Shown here in pieces: positions 32,840 to 43,859 of a stretch of 64,000 bases of DNA (its first letter is position 1; every line of letters begins with the position of its first letter). Origin of the DNA: Hexactinellida sp. DTS-2022. Lineage: Eukaryota; Porifera; Hexactinellida. The position numbers and the translations under genes are program-made. The stretch spans positions 1,550,001 through 1,614,000 of the forward strand of contig JAPNXP010000018.1 of NCBI GenBank assembly GCA_028753945.1, in the 5' to 3' direction. The notes under the pieces are model-generated. The model saw only the letters and a program-made list of their open reading frames with translations. It had not been told where the DNA came from and searched no databases.

Positions 32840-33780
32840 TAGAATGTTGGATGGTGACATGCAACGGTGACTGAAAACGCGCGATGCCAAGCTTCGACTG
32901 CATTCGTTGACCTCGGTAATCCTTATCGAACTAAGTGAAAGTTGTTCCATATCTCGATTGGAAATAGTGGCGAATCGTAACATCCAAATTAATCTCTTCT
33001 CCCAACATAAGTACTTTCAAAGTAATCATAAACGGTAGTGCTTCATGTCATGAGGAACTTGAGCTTTTAAGCTTGCAAAAGTGTGTACAACATGTTACAA
33101 CATGTTGAGGTGGTAAATAAGCTAGAGCAGGTAGCATTCTTAGGAGTAATGAAAATTCAAGATAATTTAGATAGCGAGTTTGCAACCCAACTTCCTGTAT
33201 CTTTCTACAGACAGTATGAGATAAATGGGAAAAAAACAGCCCTTGACATATGTTAAAGCCCAAACCTCTCGGAAGGTACTTATGGCAGCTTTCTCAAAAT
33301 CTACTAACAGATATCGGGGATTAGAATTAGGAAATAAATCTTTTATAATCTTCCACATCTTTCGATAATAGAATGAACTCTTGCCTGGGAGTAAAACATA
33401 AATACATGGAACTGATGGAAGAGACGTCCATCCAGGAAAGGGTAAAAAGCTGTGCAAATAAAGAAGGAACAGTCTTGAATGTTCCATCTGCCATCCATAT
33501 CGAACATATAGTTAGTATTTTTTGTTTTCTTCTGTATCAAACATTATAATTCTATCTGACCCTGGGCCAGAATCGTAGATCAAAAACTCTTTCCACCCTA
33601 GAGTTTTTATATTTTGGTCAATTACGAGATCCAAGAGGGAAGTAGGGTTAACTCGAGCTGGCCTTACTCTTTGACAGGTTCTTTTCAAGGTTGAAACCGC
33701 TCCAACCGAATATCAGTATTCATGAATAGTTGCCCTACCGAATTCAACCTTGGTTCTTTTCAGACTTTTTTCAGGTGGTA
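32840..33780 (-). pseudogene. MULE-2 transposase pseudogene
   Basis: Broken minus-strand frames resemble the intact MULE-1 transposase: LFLLYLHSFLPFPGWTSLPS, SSFYYRKMWKIIKDLFP, RYLLVDFEKAAISTF (second catalytic Asp region), GLFFSHLSHTVCRKIQEVGL and RMLPALAYLPP. Further matches at the base level run to about 32840 (the TGCATTCGTTGACCTCGGTAA segment). Several frameshifts and stops are present, so it cannot mobilise itself. Confidence 0.82.
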
Positions 33781-33882
33781 AAATGGTTTTAGCAATCTCA
33801 GACAAACTACCAGAGATTTCCGCAACTATTCCATCACTTAATGTGACCCGTTTACAGCTATATAATCTGTACACAAATGTCG

Positions 33883-34222
33883 TACCAAAGTTTTACACAA
33901 ATGTCGTACCAAAGTTTTACACAAATGTCGTAACAAAGTTTTACACAAATGTCGTAACAAAGTTTTACACAAATGTCGTAACAAAGTTTTACACAAATGT
34001 CGTAACAAAGTTTTACACAAACGTCGTAACAAAGTTTTACACAAATGTCGTAACAAAGTTTTACACAAATGTCGTAACAAAGTTTTACACAAATGTCGTA
34101 ACAAAGTATTACACAAATGTCGTAACAAAGTTTTACACAAATGTCGTAACAAAGTTTTACACAAATGTCGTAACAAAGTTTTACACAAATGTCGTAACAA
34201 AGTTTTACACAAATGTCGTACT
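33883..34222. repeat. 24-bp tandem array in the right arm of MULE-2
   Basis: About 14 copies of a 24-bp unit, TTTTACACAAATGTCGTAACAAAG read circularly, with rare single-base variants (GTACCA in the first two, AACGTC once, TATTAC once). The left arm holds only one or two related units near 32275-32370. The plus-strand frame (YTNVVTKF repeated) is a by-product of the 24-bp period. Confidence 0.93.
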
Positions 34223-34268
34223 AAGCTGTAGCTATACACAAGTGTCGCATTAGTCTTGTACACAAATG

Positions 34269-34709
34269 CATAGGCGTAGAGTTATTATTTATTTTACCAA
34301 AAGCTGACGGGGCGTGATTCTGTGTTTGAAAATAATTTTTCGTTCATAAACAATGGCCAAAATTTTGAATAGCGGGGTGGTCGTAATTCCAAAATCAATT
34401 AATACTAATGTTAATAAGTGGTTGAACGATAATATAAAAAGTAGTAGCAATATTGGGATGATCGTTATTCTGAGGTGGTCGTTAAGCGGGATTCCACAAT
34501 TGGTATACTCGTACAGTAAATTATCGATAAAATATCCGGAAAGTATATTTATTCTTGATTGAAATAGTCATGATTTCATACTCTGTATATATTTATATAT
34601 TTTCCGGAATCTTTAACAGAAAGCTGACGGGGCGAAGAGGCCTCCGCCCCGTAATGCATACGGGCTGACGGGGCGTGCCCCGGCCGCCCCTTCATACTCT
34701 ACGCCTATG
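34269..34709. mobile_element. hAT-like MITE (CATAGGCG ends) nested in the MULE-2 arm
   Basis: The perfect 8-bp duplication CACAAATG is at 34261-34268 and 34710-34717; it copies part of the MULE subterminal unit. Ends are CATAGGCGTAGAGT and ACTCTACGCCTATG. The interior repeats GCTGACGGGGCG three times. It is younger than MULE-2. Confidence 0.9.
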
Positions 34710-35043
34710 CACAAATGTCTCTGTACACAAGTGTCTCCCTCCGGAGCTTATCACTTTAACCTGTTAAGGAATCCTGTAACTACAAAATGGCTTATTTACT
34801 TAACGAACTTTTGGGACAGTGCTATAAAGGTGTTAAATTAACATGAGAAGATTAATAGAAACGTTTTCAGAAAAGGGATTTGAGTTGGGACAGATTTTCC
34901 ATCCGACTGGAATATTCGTAGAAGAATCAGGACTCATTACTGTCTGTGACATGAAAGAGGAGAATTGTCTGCAGAGACTCTGAAATGGCATATCTCAGTA
35001 CAGCTATACGCATATAATCCTATCGTTTGTGACACAACATATA

Positions 35044-35230
35044 CAGTGGAGCCTCCCATAACGGACACTCCAAATAGCGGACAACCTCTAAATAACGGAC
35101 AATCCTCGTGGCACGGATTTATTTATTTAGCATATGTTTAATAGAAAAGCAACCTCTAAATAGCGGACAACCTCTAAATAACGAACAACGGTTCCGGTCC
35201 CAAGGTGTCCGTTGTTCAGAGGCTCTACTG
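35044..35230. mobile_element. 187-bp pogo/Tigger-type MITE, copy 3 (inverted)
   Basis: TA-flanked; inverted copy of the element at 17113-17299, ending CAGAGGCTCTACTG. One unit reads AACGAACAACGG instead of AACGGACAACGG. Confidence 0.85.
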
Positions 35231-36425
35231 TATACCTAACCACCCCCAGTGACTTGTTTTTTCTCTCTTTCATTTCAATTGATTAAAGTGTTTAGTTTGG
35301 ATTTCTAACAATTTTCTTTGGCAATAAGTTATGGGATGACTAATTTTATAATACCTTAATTTGTATTGCAACAAAAATTTTAATCCACCGTGTAACGTTT
35401 TGAGAATTACAATTCTTGGTCTCTAGTAGAAAACTATAATTCATGTGTATGGTAATCTAAATGCTTATTTGTTTATCTACTTACTCAACCGATTATCAGG
35501 GACGTCGCCACGGGGATGCATAGGGGGGCAATGCCCCCCCCCTGGTAAAATATATCGAATTATTTTATTCTTCTGATTCATTGATGCTATTGAATTCAAT
35601 TTAATGAGTTCACACTTTCCAATCCATTAGAGTCATATCCCTGTACGAGGCTCCAATTTTCCCCTGTACATTGGTCAAGATCCCTAGACACCTCAAAAAA
35701 TTTTCTCGCTCGCATCGCTCGCTCGTCTAATTTAAATTTACACTTGTATTGAAACGAATTACACTAACCAAATCATTTTATTTTGTGTGCAAGATATACA
35801 TACGACGCATGTTATTTATTCTTATCAAGTTTGACATAAATCAAAATAATCACTTAGGAACGCAGATAATATTGAAATATATAGTTTGTACCGAGAATCC
35901 CTGTACGCTTGAATAGGGTATTAATTTACACAAAACGAAATGCTACATTTTAGAGTTAGACATTTTTTATGTATTATTCGACAAACAATCAATAATTTAT
36001 CCAAACTAGTAATTCATATCTAAATTTATTACATCCCTGTACGTCTAGACAGATCACCCAAATGGTTGAAACCCCTGCACGGTTGACAGGAATGGACTGT
36101 TAGTAATCTAGATGCGCCTTGTAGGATATTCCTAGTTATTTAGGCAATTTTTGGTTCTAACTTCTAATCAACTATTTTACAACCCCAATACACCTTTTTA
36201 CTTTAGACCTGTTGCCTGTCAAAATTGACTTTTACTGTCATTACAGCAAGTAGTGATGCTGTAGTATTTACTGGTGTTGCAAAATTCTTGTTAATGTATT
36301 GATTTTTGTAGGCTACTTTTCATACTTTGCAGGACATTAAACAAGAAAGCATCTTTATCGCCTAGTTTTTGGTAACGTAAACTGCTAGATCTAACACCAA
36401 TATAATGTTTGCCGCCCCCTGGCAA

Positions 36426-36573
36426 CAGGGGCGTAGCCAGGGTGGTCACTAGGGGGGTTTCCAAACAGCTTACTAGTACAGTCGACTCTGTACACTTAGA
36501 CTACTGTTACGTATATCTAAGAGGTTTAGGGGGGTTTCCGGGCAACGGGAAACCCCCCCTGCCTACGCCCCTG
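36426..36573. mobile_element. hAT-type MITE with CAGGGGCGTAG ends
   Basis: Ends CAGGGGCGTAGCCAGGG and CCTGCCTACGCCCCTG are inverted and both flanked by GGCAA. The full 8-bp duplication is not preserved. The interior repeats GGGGGGTTTCC. Confidence 0.65.
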
Positions 36574-37040
36574 GGCAATTTCTATGCCCCCCCCCCCCCA
36601 AGATGAAAAATCCTGGCAACTTCCCTGTGTGGACCCCTTACAACTACATGTATACCTAAGGGTCAATGGACCCCAGGTTGGGAAAGTAACTTATGCTAGT
36701 GATTAATATACAGTAGACTCAATCGAATTGAACACAATTCAAATGAGATTGCGTTTAATGATAAATATAAACAAGAAAATACGCAAATAAACACTAAAGT
36801 TAGTTCCAAAATACGAATAAACAAATAGGAACGAGAGGGAGACTGGAGAGGAGAGGATACGAGGTGTAGTCTAGAGGAGACAGAGAAGGTATCAATCAAA
36901 GGGAGTGGTTAACCAAGTGATTAATAACTATCTGTATAGGAGTTGTTAGATAAATTAGATGCAGTAGAAGTTAAATATCACTTAAGAGTCAAATGAAATC
37001 CGGTATAGAATGTTGTAAACAACAACAAAATATATAAATA

Positions 37041-37243
37041 CAGTCAGGTGACTCAGGTCTGCTTATTATGAACAAGATTTCGTCTGCTTAATATGAAGAT
37101 TTTTTATTATGAACAAACCCTACGGCCCCAATTTAACAACTTACATAGGGTTTGTATTAAATTGAGTTCGCTTATTATGAAGTCTCTCTATTATAAACAC
37201 AATTTTTGGTCCCTTGTATGTTCATAATAAAAGAACCTGACTG
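37041..37243. mobile_element. 203-bp pogo-like MITE
   Basis: TA-flanked, ends CAGTCAGGTGACTCAGGTC and AAGAACCTGACTG, with GCTTATTATGAAC and GTTCATAATAA as inner inverted repeats. A degenerate copy is at 28851-28975. Confidence 0.75.
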
Positions 37244-39190
37244 TAGTAATAAAGAAAGTAATCAAATACATTAAACTGGTGGTTAATATTCATATTGGAA
37301 ATTTATAAATGCGAAATTCGAGTACAATATACTTGTTTACCTACGTATTATAACATTTGGAATTTAGTTTATATCTCATTTGTACGTAAATGTAGTTTCT
37401 ATTTCCCCATCACTTTAATACAATCCGGACAAACAAACAAACAAACAAACAAACAAACACACAACAATCGAGTTTAATCATATAGATTTATGCATAATCT
37501 CCAAGTTATGGAATATTACTACTATTATAATATTCTCACTAAAATAACAAACTACGTATAATAATTGGAAACAACCGAAAACAAAACATTAGAAATAAGA
37601 AAGACTTATTGCTTATTTCTTTGGAGTTCTCGTGTAATATTCGCTCCATATTCATATTGCTAGCAAACATAATGGTATCCAAAACATTTTAGAACACAGA
37701 AAAACAAGTCATCTTTAGGGAAAACACTAGTTTATTATAAGTGTGTTTTAGTGTTTTAAAAGTCTTTTTTAGTCGATTTCATCAGTTGATTTCGTGTCTT
37801 TAAGAAAATTCCGGTTATAAGCACATTAAGTGCAGTTCCCGACGATGTGCTTATAAGTTATAACCGGCATCGACTGTACCTACTGTATATATGTACGTAT
37901 ATTTACCTGAGATGACTCGAGATAATAATAATAATATTATTATCAACAATAATCCAAAGTTAAAGGATTTAATTTTCATGTTACTTTATCCAATACTGCC
38001 TTTAGCTTGAATTTATACTACATAGTACAACACTAAACTACACCTGATATACCACCAAGCATGCAACGAATTTCTTAACTAATTTATTCCTTTAAAGTTC
38101 ATCCTTGCTCCTTGTTAGTCCTTTGTTAATCAACCAACATACGTATATCTAAATGAGCCATTACTCAAACTTCCAATCTATTGTAAACTACGTAGTAAAG
38201 TTATTATCTCTTTGGAGACTTTCTATATCAGATCTAAAAAAAACCCTCACAGACGGGATGGGAGTGTGCTCCTTCTGATTACACTTCCCCAATGTTTAAT
38301 TTAACTAGAATTTCAATATTCAAATTACATTTCATCTTAGTGTAATACAATTTAATTAATGTTTGTGAAGACTTCAAATGTTTAATTAAATTAATTAAAG
38401 ATTAATTATTACAAATAGAAATTAGGAATACGTGCTAGTATTTACGTTACTATTTTGAATAATAGAATTGACATCATCATCAAATTGTAAAATATTTCAA
38501 CTTCCAAGTGTTTTAATTGCACTTGTATGAAACACATATTCACTTACAAACCAATCAATAACAGCCATTATCTTTAGTAGGCTTATGTAATATGTTCTAT
38601 TGTATTCAGTATACTATAGAGTAATTACAATATGGAGAAGATGGCTGATTTATGTAAATAATCGATAATAAAACGTAGAATTGATTAGCGACCTAATAAT
38701 TTTAATTGATATATAGAAATAACATCCTTAGGAGAATACAACCTCTATATTTTCAATAACTAATTCGAATTATTAAAGAGTCACTGGACCAGAAGACAAA
38801 TTTCGATATAACTGACGAACAAAAGCGAAATTGAGAAATCAGGCTTCGAGGTGATCATCTCCAGGAAATTCTATATCTCCTGTCCAAATTTGAAATCTCT
38901 ATCACCAATGGTTTAGTCAGGCCATCGCGTACGGCCGGCCGGCCGGCCGGAAGTCCGACAGAGGTAAATTCAATAGTGTGCACTTATAGTATAAAACTAT
39001 AGTAGGACCCTACTATAACGTTTTTTACTAGAAGAAGCACACTAAAAAAGTTTGTTAACATTTCTGCAGGCTTGTCTAGTATTTTAATTAAATTAACAAA
39101 ATCTCATTCGATCGGTGTTACATTTAATGTATTTATCCAATATATAATACTGTATGATACCTCCCTCAAGTCTAGGTTCTACCATTATCG

Positions 39191-42100
39191 AATGGATTTC
39201 TCTGAACTAACTGCGTTGACAGAGCTATCGAATGAGTTAACAATTGCTGACGTTAAGCAAATACGAAATGAAATAGGAATACCAGAAGCTTTGTGTGAAG
39301 ATTTGTCGCGAGTTACGAAGTTTCTTTTTGCAATCAAAAGATGGACAGAACGAAAACCGTTCCTTTTTTATTTGGCCCTAAAGCGTGAGAGGCCAGAATT
39401 AACTGAAAAAGCATGTAAAATTCATTGGCTCTGCAATTCCTCGCCCGACGGGACTGAGTTCAACGAGAAGAAAAGTTATCCATTAAAACACTGGTACAAC
39501 TGCTGAAATCAGAAAATAACTTAGTTTTTCAGATACACTGAAAGGAATGGTTAGGAAGGACCTGAGTGCACTTTGTCAAATCCTTAAAGGAATCCAGAGG
39601 GAAGATGTCGTGAGAAAACTGCTGGCTTAGAGGAATCTATTCATCCAAATGGATGATGGTGAATATGAAAATAAATTTAAGCGAGAATTGACAAGTCAGA
39701 TCAAAGAAATGAAAGAGTGGGATGCGAATTAAAAAGACTTTTACAAATCCAACACAGCACAGTACAAATGTTGGGAGATGAGGTATCCGTTAATCTAGCA
39801 GAGGTGTTCATCGAATTAACAATCCTAAAAGAGAAACCTCGACCCAATAATTTTCAAGATGAAACAACCTATAACGAGATTGCATATGTCAGAAAGATTG
39901 CGAATAAGGAAATGACAATACAGCCGGTTGACTTCACAAAGAATTGACGACATATAAATCTAAAAAGCCGGAAACTTGGTGCATCATAGGCAACCCCGGC
40001 TGTGGCAAAACATTCCTGGAGAAGAGAACAGCTCTCAGATTTAGCAGTAACGAACTAACTGGGATTTAATACTCAATCTCAATTCCCTGCCGTAACGATA
40101 TGGCATTCTATGGAAGTAGCAAGAATTCGGGAGGATAAGAAAGTCGACTCGGTATTTATACAAAAATGGATATGTCTGGGATTGCCGGTTGGACCCAGTT
40201 GGACAAACGATCTGGCTAAGCATTTGAATGAATCGAGTGGAGATGGAGTCCTGTTCATTATTGACGGACTAGACGAGTTTACCAGGAAAGTGCCATTCGA
40301 GAAAACATTCCTATGTTTGCTGCTGACCCGTCATACCATGATAAAATCAACAATAATTCTCACGAGTCGCCCCGGGGCATGGACTGACATCTCCTCTGCA
40401 CACGAATTGAAAATAAACAGGTACTATCAGGTGCTTGGATTCTCGCCAGCCAACAGAGACCTATACTTCGAGAAACAAATAAGCAACGAAAAGAAACTGG
40501 CAGAATGCAAGAGCTTGCTAAAGAGACATGATGAAATGGATCAGCTCTCGTTAATCCCAGTAAATGCGTCCCTTTTCGCAGCTCTATTGAAAGGAGAAGA
40601 TTCAACTCTAATTAACACTCTGACAAACCTCTACTACGAATTAACGCTTTACCTGATAAGGAGAGAACTGGCACGAACGGGACTAACAGAATTCACACGA
40701 GTGGAACGCAAATCCGATCTCCATGTCGACATACTTGAATGCCTAAGTAAAGTAGGATTTATCGCAATGCTCGGGGTAGCAAACAGAGAACTAACATCGG
40801 AGGAAAACGTGCCTCTAACAATCGGACCGTGGGAATACCCCAGTCAGTGCTTAGGTCTAGCTCATGAGCACTACAGAACTAACTCTGTCGGGTTGATAAC
40901 TAAGGTGTGGACATTTGTGCTTCTGACCATGCAGGACTTCGTCTCTGCTCACTGGGTAAGCAACACTTCCTGGACAAAACAGTGCTTCAGCATCAGATAC
41001 ATATCCCACACAGTTGATAACTTCTCGCTTTTCAAAATGGTGACAAGATTCCTGTGCGGGCTCGTGACAGAAAAAGCAGCTGTTTTGCTTGTCATCATGT
41101 ACAGACACCTAACCCCGCAACCAATCCCATTGATTGGAATGCCTATTACTTATCAGCTAAAATATATAGAGAGATATGGCATGAATGTGTGGAGAGAATT
41201 CACTAAACTATTTTTCGAATTAATTAAGGAGTGTCTGTTCCCATTAATAATCTGTGACAAATAATCACAGAGTGTTGTGTATTCTGTTGTATAATCTTGA
41301 ATCCGTAGATAAGTTAGATTTGACAGATTACTAATTGCAGGTAGCAATGAGGCATTATTGAATCCAATCTCTTGTAGCTTAGAGAACTGAGGTAGCACAG
41401 CTGTTAGGCTTGGAATGTGTATAGAAGGAATGTCGTAGAGGTGTAATACTCTTAATTGTGTCGCCTGACACAGAGCTGGTACCATAGTGTCGTAATTAGA
41501 TCCACAAACTCAACATATAAGTATTGAATAGCAGAGAATTGGTTGGTTAATTCCTGAAGTGGTTTATGTGAATATTTATTTCGAACTAGGCTCAAGCTGT
41601 CTACAATCAGATGGGTTGGTGTAGGAAAGAGAATAACACCTGTCTCAGCACTGAAATGACACTCGAGTAGCATAATGCTGATTTTAGGGTCGAACTTAAA
41701 TCCTGACCCTCTAATTGTATCTGTATAGGATAGAACTGTATTGGAATCTTTCTTATAGAAGCGCAAGGTTAATAAATTAACTGAACAAATTCCCAATTTC
41801 TCTATCAAAGATTTGATTTGAATAGTTTTGATCAGACTAGTGTTGATATAAATCAGATGAATTCGACAAATAATTTGGAGAGAGACTGACAGAAACAAAA
41901 CCATTCATTTGGAGAGACTGTATTTGTACATAGAGCCTAGAGGTATATATGAGTAGGAAAATATTGTTTGAAGTTATTAAACCAGGTACTAGCTAATGAA
42001 ATTGAATTTGTTTCATATACAATTGCGATTAAGAGGAATTGAATTGTGCTATTTGCAAAAAATTGGATTGAATAGTTGGAGTTTACTTCTCAATTGTTTG

Positions 42101-42460
42101 GAATTTTGCACTAATTTAGTTCAGCTAAAGCTAATTCGCAGTAATACTCTACCATCTAATGACGTCACTCACTGGAGTAGAGCTGTTAAACAAATGAAGT
42201 CTTTAGTTGAATTGAAATTATATGTTGTCTCCCTCTACGACACAGGATTATTATCTCACTGTGAAGGCCTGAATCCTGATATACCATCCTGCTATTAGGA
42301 GTCTAGAGCTAACAGACTGTAAGCTGACTTCTCTATCCTGTGAGCCTCTAACTAACCTAATCTCAACTGTCTCACAGCTGGAGACACTGACAGTCGAAGG
42401 ACTATCTGAACCTGACAGAGATCCTATCTCTTTACTCAAGGAAACTGTGATGACGGGCTG
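39191..42460 (+). pseudogene. NLR (death-fold + NACHT + LRR) pseudogene with inverted LRR block
   Basis: MDFSELTALTELSNELTIAD begins a helical death-fold-like domain (39191-39450). Frames then break. NEIAYVRKIANKE (39870) and WCIIGNPGCGKTFL (Walker A, near 39992) follow. A long frame, 40110-41264, has Walker B LFIIDGLDEFTRKVPF, ILTSRPGAW, LSLIPVNASLFAALL and the winged-helix TMQDFVSAHW. Alignment with the intact NLR at 51573 is continuous to about 41250. The next LRR block (41255-41905) lies on the opposite strand. C-terminal LRRs resume on the plus strand (41996-42440; GLNSWSLLLN, DVTHWSRAVKQMKSLVELKL). Stops near 39506, 39947 and 40068 confirm decay. A hammerhead element is inserted at the 3' end. 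Confidence 0.85.
41255..41905 (-). pseudogene. Inverted LRR segment of the NLR pseudogene
   Basis: On the minus strand SLQIICRIHLIYINTSLIK, VLSYTDTIRGSGFKFDPK and THLIVDSLSLVRNKYSHKP, then (after a frameshift near 41480) ATQLRVLHLYDIPSIHIPSL and LSNLTYLRIQDY. They align in order with the middle LRRs of the intact NLR (NYINKLETLFITTSLI, HSYTNFFSSTGVSNSYK, QIKSLCIND). Strand is opposite to the flanking NACHT and C-terminal LRRs. Confidence 0.8.
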
Positions 42461-42569
42461 ACAGGAGTGCACTAGAGGGATCCTAGCGTAGGTGAGTTGT
42501 GCTTAGTACCTGTGGTAGGAGAACGGCATGGCTCACTGGTAACTAGAACTGGAGTAGACCAGTTGTAGT

Positions 42570-42619
42570 GTGGTCGAGGGTTACCCTCCGGATGAGTCCT
42601 TGAGATAGGACGAAACCAC
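42570..42619 (+). ncRNA. Hammerhead ribozyme 1 of the tandem pair (core mutation)
   Basis: GTGGT-C, helix I GAGGG-TTA-CCCTC, CGGATGA, helix II GTCCT-TGAGAT-AGGAC, GAAA and CCAC. The invariant U of the CUGANGA box is G here (CGGATGA), so cleavage should be strongly reduced or absent. All helices remain fully paired. Confidence 0.85.
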
Positions 42620-42880
42620 TTCCACTAAGTAAGAGATCCCAAACCTTATGATGTGGTGTTGTGTTGCAAGCATTGCAGGCTTGGCACAGACTGCTGCAAG
42701 CATTGTAGGCTTGGCAGGGAAGTGGTCAGCCCAGGTACCTATGGAAGGGAACCTGATGTGATGACGGGCTGACAGGAGTGCACTAGAGGGATCCTAGCGT
42801 AGGTGAGTTGTGCTTAGTACCTGTGGTAGGAGAACGGCATGGCTCACTGGTAACTAGAACTGGAGTAGACCAGTTGTAGT

Positions 42881-42930
42881 GTGGTCGAGGGTTACCCTCC
42901 TGATGAGTCCCTGTGATGGGACGAAACCAC
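42881..42930 (+). ncRNA. Hammerhead ribozyme 2 of the tandem pair
   Basis: GTGGT-C (cleavage after 42886), helix I GAGGG-TTA-CCCTC, CTGATGA (42900-42906), helix II GTCCC-TGTGAT-GGGAC, GAAA and CCAC. All core bases are intact and each helix has five base pairs. Helix III is the open one, i.e. a type III hammerhead. Confidence 0.92.
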
Positions 42931-43272
42931 TTCCACCACATGTCGTATCCCGGTGGGTGTGAGATACATTTACGGTGTCTCATGCTCACCACAAAACAGC
43001 TGATGAGTTTTGTATTGAGCTTAAGTTGTATTGACTTCTCATCTCTACTAAAAGGTATGTTTTCACTTTATTATCTGTGAATAAAGTCAATTCGCTTAAT
43101 CGGATCACTTTGGTCCGAGGATGATTTACAAGTTTAAGCTGAGAACTCGATGAAACCAAAATATGTTATTTAGACGAAATGTATTAATGGTATATGTATA
43201 CTGCTAGAATCTGAATTACTGCATATACGTAGAATTAGTATATCTCTGCAGGAGTGATGTATAAATACATTT

Positions 43273-43593
43273 CAGGCGCGGATCTAGGATCATTTTAGAG
43301 GGAGGGGGGTTGTCATTTTATATTATAACACAAATAACCAGCTGGGGGTCTGGGGGGCGCTGTAATCCAGATACGATAGAGTGCTATTTATGCAGTATAA
43401 ATAATAATTTAATGAAAATATCAGTGATTTGAAAAATAATCACATAATATTAGGTGTTGGGATCTCGAATGGAGGGAATTAAAGCATCTGGCACAACTCA
43501 CACAGAGTATAGTGGAAATCAAAGGTCAATAATCAAAGGTCATTTAAAATCAAATGGGGTTGCAATCCCCCCCCCCCCCTGAATCCGCCACTG
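43273..43593. mobile_element. hAT-like MITE with CAGGCGCGGATC end
   Basis: Ends CAGGCGCGGATCTAGGATC and CCCTGAATCCGCCACTG are roughly inverted, with CATTT on both flanks (an imperfect duplication). The interior has a G-rich tract and the stretch AAATAATAATTTAATGAAAATAT, which also occurs near 50785. Confidence 0.5.
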
Positions 43594-43859
43594 CATTTAG
43601 GTACTCGGTACTTACTTGACACTATTAACTGAATATTGATCCTCTTTATGCCAATTTATAGTTTTATAACCGAATACTTTGCTCATTAGACAAAATTTTC
43701 CAAAAATAACAAATTTAGATTATAATAAGTTTTAATAACATAGTATTGACCCGATTGTGATTTTAATTTGATTTTCCGATAAAATTAAATTGTAGTACGT
43801 AATTGAATTAGTTGCATGATCTTGTTCTTGAGAAAATGACCCTATTATGCGGTTGACTC

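Larger units (their letters stand above)
32240..34742. mobile_element. MULE DNA transposon with 9-bp target duplication (MULE-2)
   Basis: The perfect 9-bp duplication GGAGCTTAT is at 32231-32239 and 34743-34751; nine-bp duplications are the hallmark of Mutator-like elements. Ends begin GGAAATATGACAGTTGTGTAC and, inverted, GGAGGGAGACACTTGTGTAC. The subterminal arms share CACTTGTGTATA and ACATTTGTGTAC motifs. The right arm contains a long 24-bp tandem array and a hAT MITE (34269-34709). A decayed transposase lies between. Confidence 0.88.
31159..35030 (+). pseudogene. Decayed protein gene, possibly NHL-like, split by a MULE
   Basis: Before the MULE (up to 32239) plus-strand frames shift repeatedly: ILSERDTLPGGLTRQIFDS, WPEDSLAGIEKDVNFAFEEL, VERNIHIAFGVDRG, VLVVDKTLFVADKCGHFITG, ICCTASNDFGLFVGTLKP. 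After the MULE (34743 on) come FWDSAIKVLN and FHPTGIFVEESGLITVCD. The last, and VVDKTLFVADKCGHFITGY, resemble beta-propeller (NHL-type) blades, but no family is certain. In-frame stops at 31549 and elsewhere mark it as a pseudogene, unless some breaks are unrecognised introns. Confidence 0.45.
35231..39071. other. 3.8-kb AT-rich, gene-free region with scattered repeats
   Basis: No gene recognised. It holds a partial G-rich end near 35500 (CAGGGACGTCGCCACGGGG), two MITEs listed separately, a (CAAA)n run at 37430-37458 attached to a fragment of the foldback family, and an alternating GGCC run near 38932-38950. Confidence 0.6.
42448..42930 (+). mobile_element. Tandem hammerhead-ribozyme element (retrozyme-like), 311-bp unit
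   Basis: TGATGACGGGCTGACAGGAG begins at 42448 and again at 42759, a 311-bp period. Each unit ends with a hammerhead ribozyme, and the predicted cleavage sites (after 42575 and 42886) are also 311 bp apart. Tandem units separated by hammerheads are the genomic signature of retrozymes, whose transcripts self-cleave to unit length and circularise. The second unit is incomplete: downstream of its ribozyme the sequence differs from the 42620-42758 segment, though it may belong to another subfamily and extend to about 43000. It interrupts the 3' end of the NLR pseudogene. Confidence 0.82.

Noticed and set aside
33883..34222. Possible CRISPR-like array
   Set aside because: Units are contiguous 24-bp tandem repeats without unique spacers, inside a eukaryotic transposon.
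33750..34263. Long repetitive frames on both strands (YTNVVTKF and RHLCKTLL repeats)
   Set aside because: They arise because the 24-bp MULE-2 array is a multiple of three; there is no start context, domain or codon signal of a gene.
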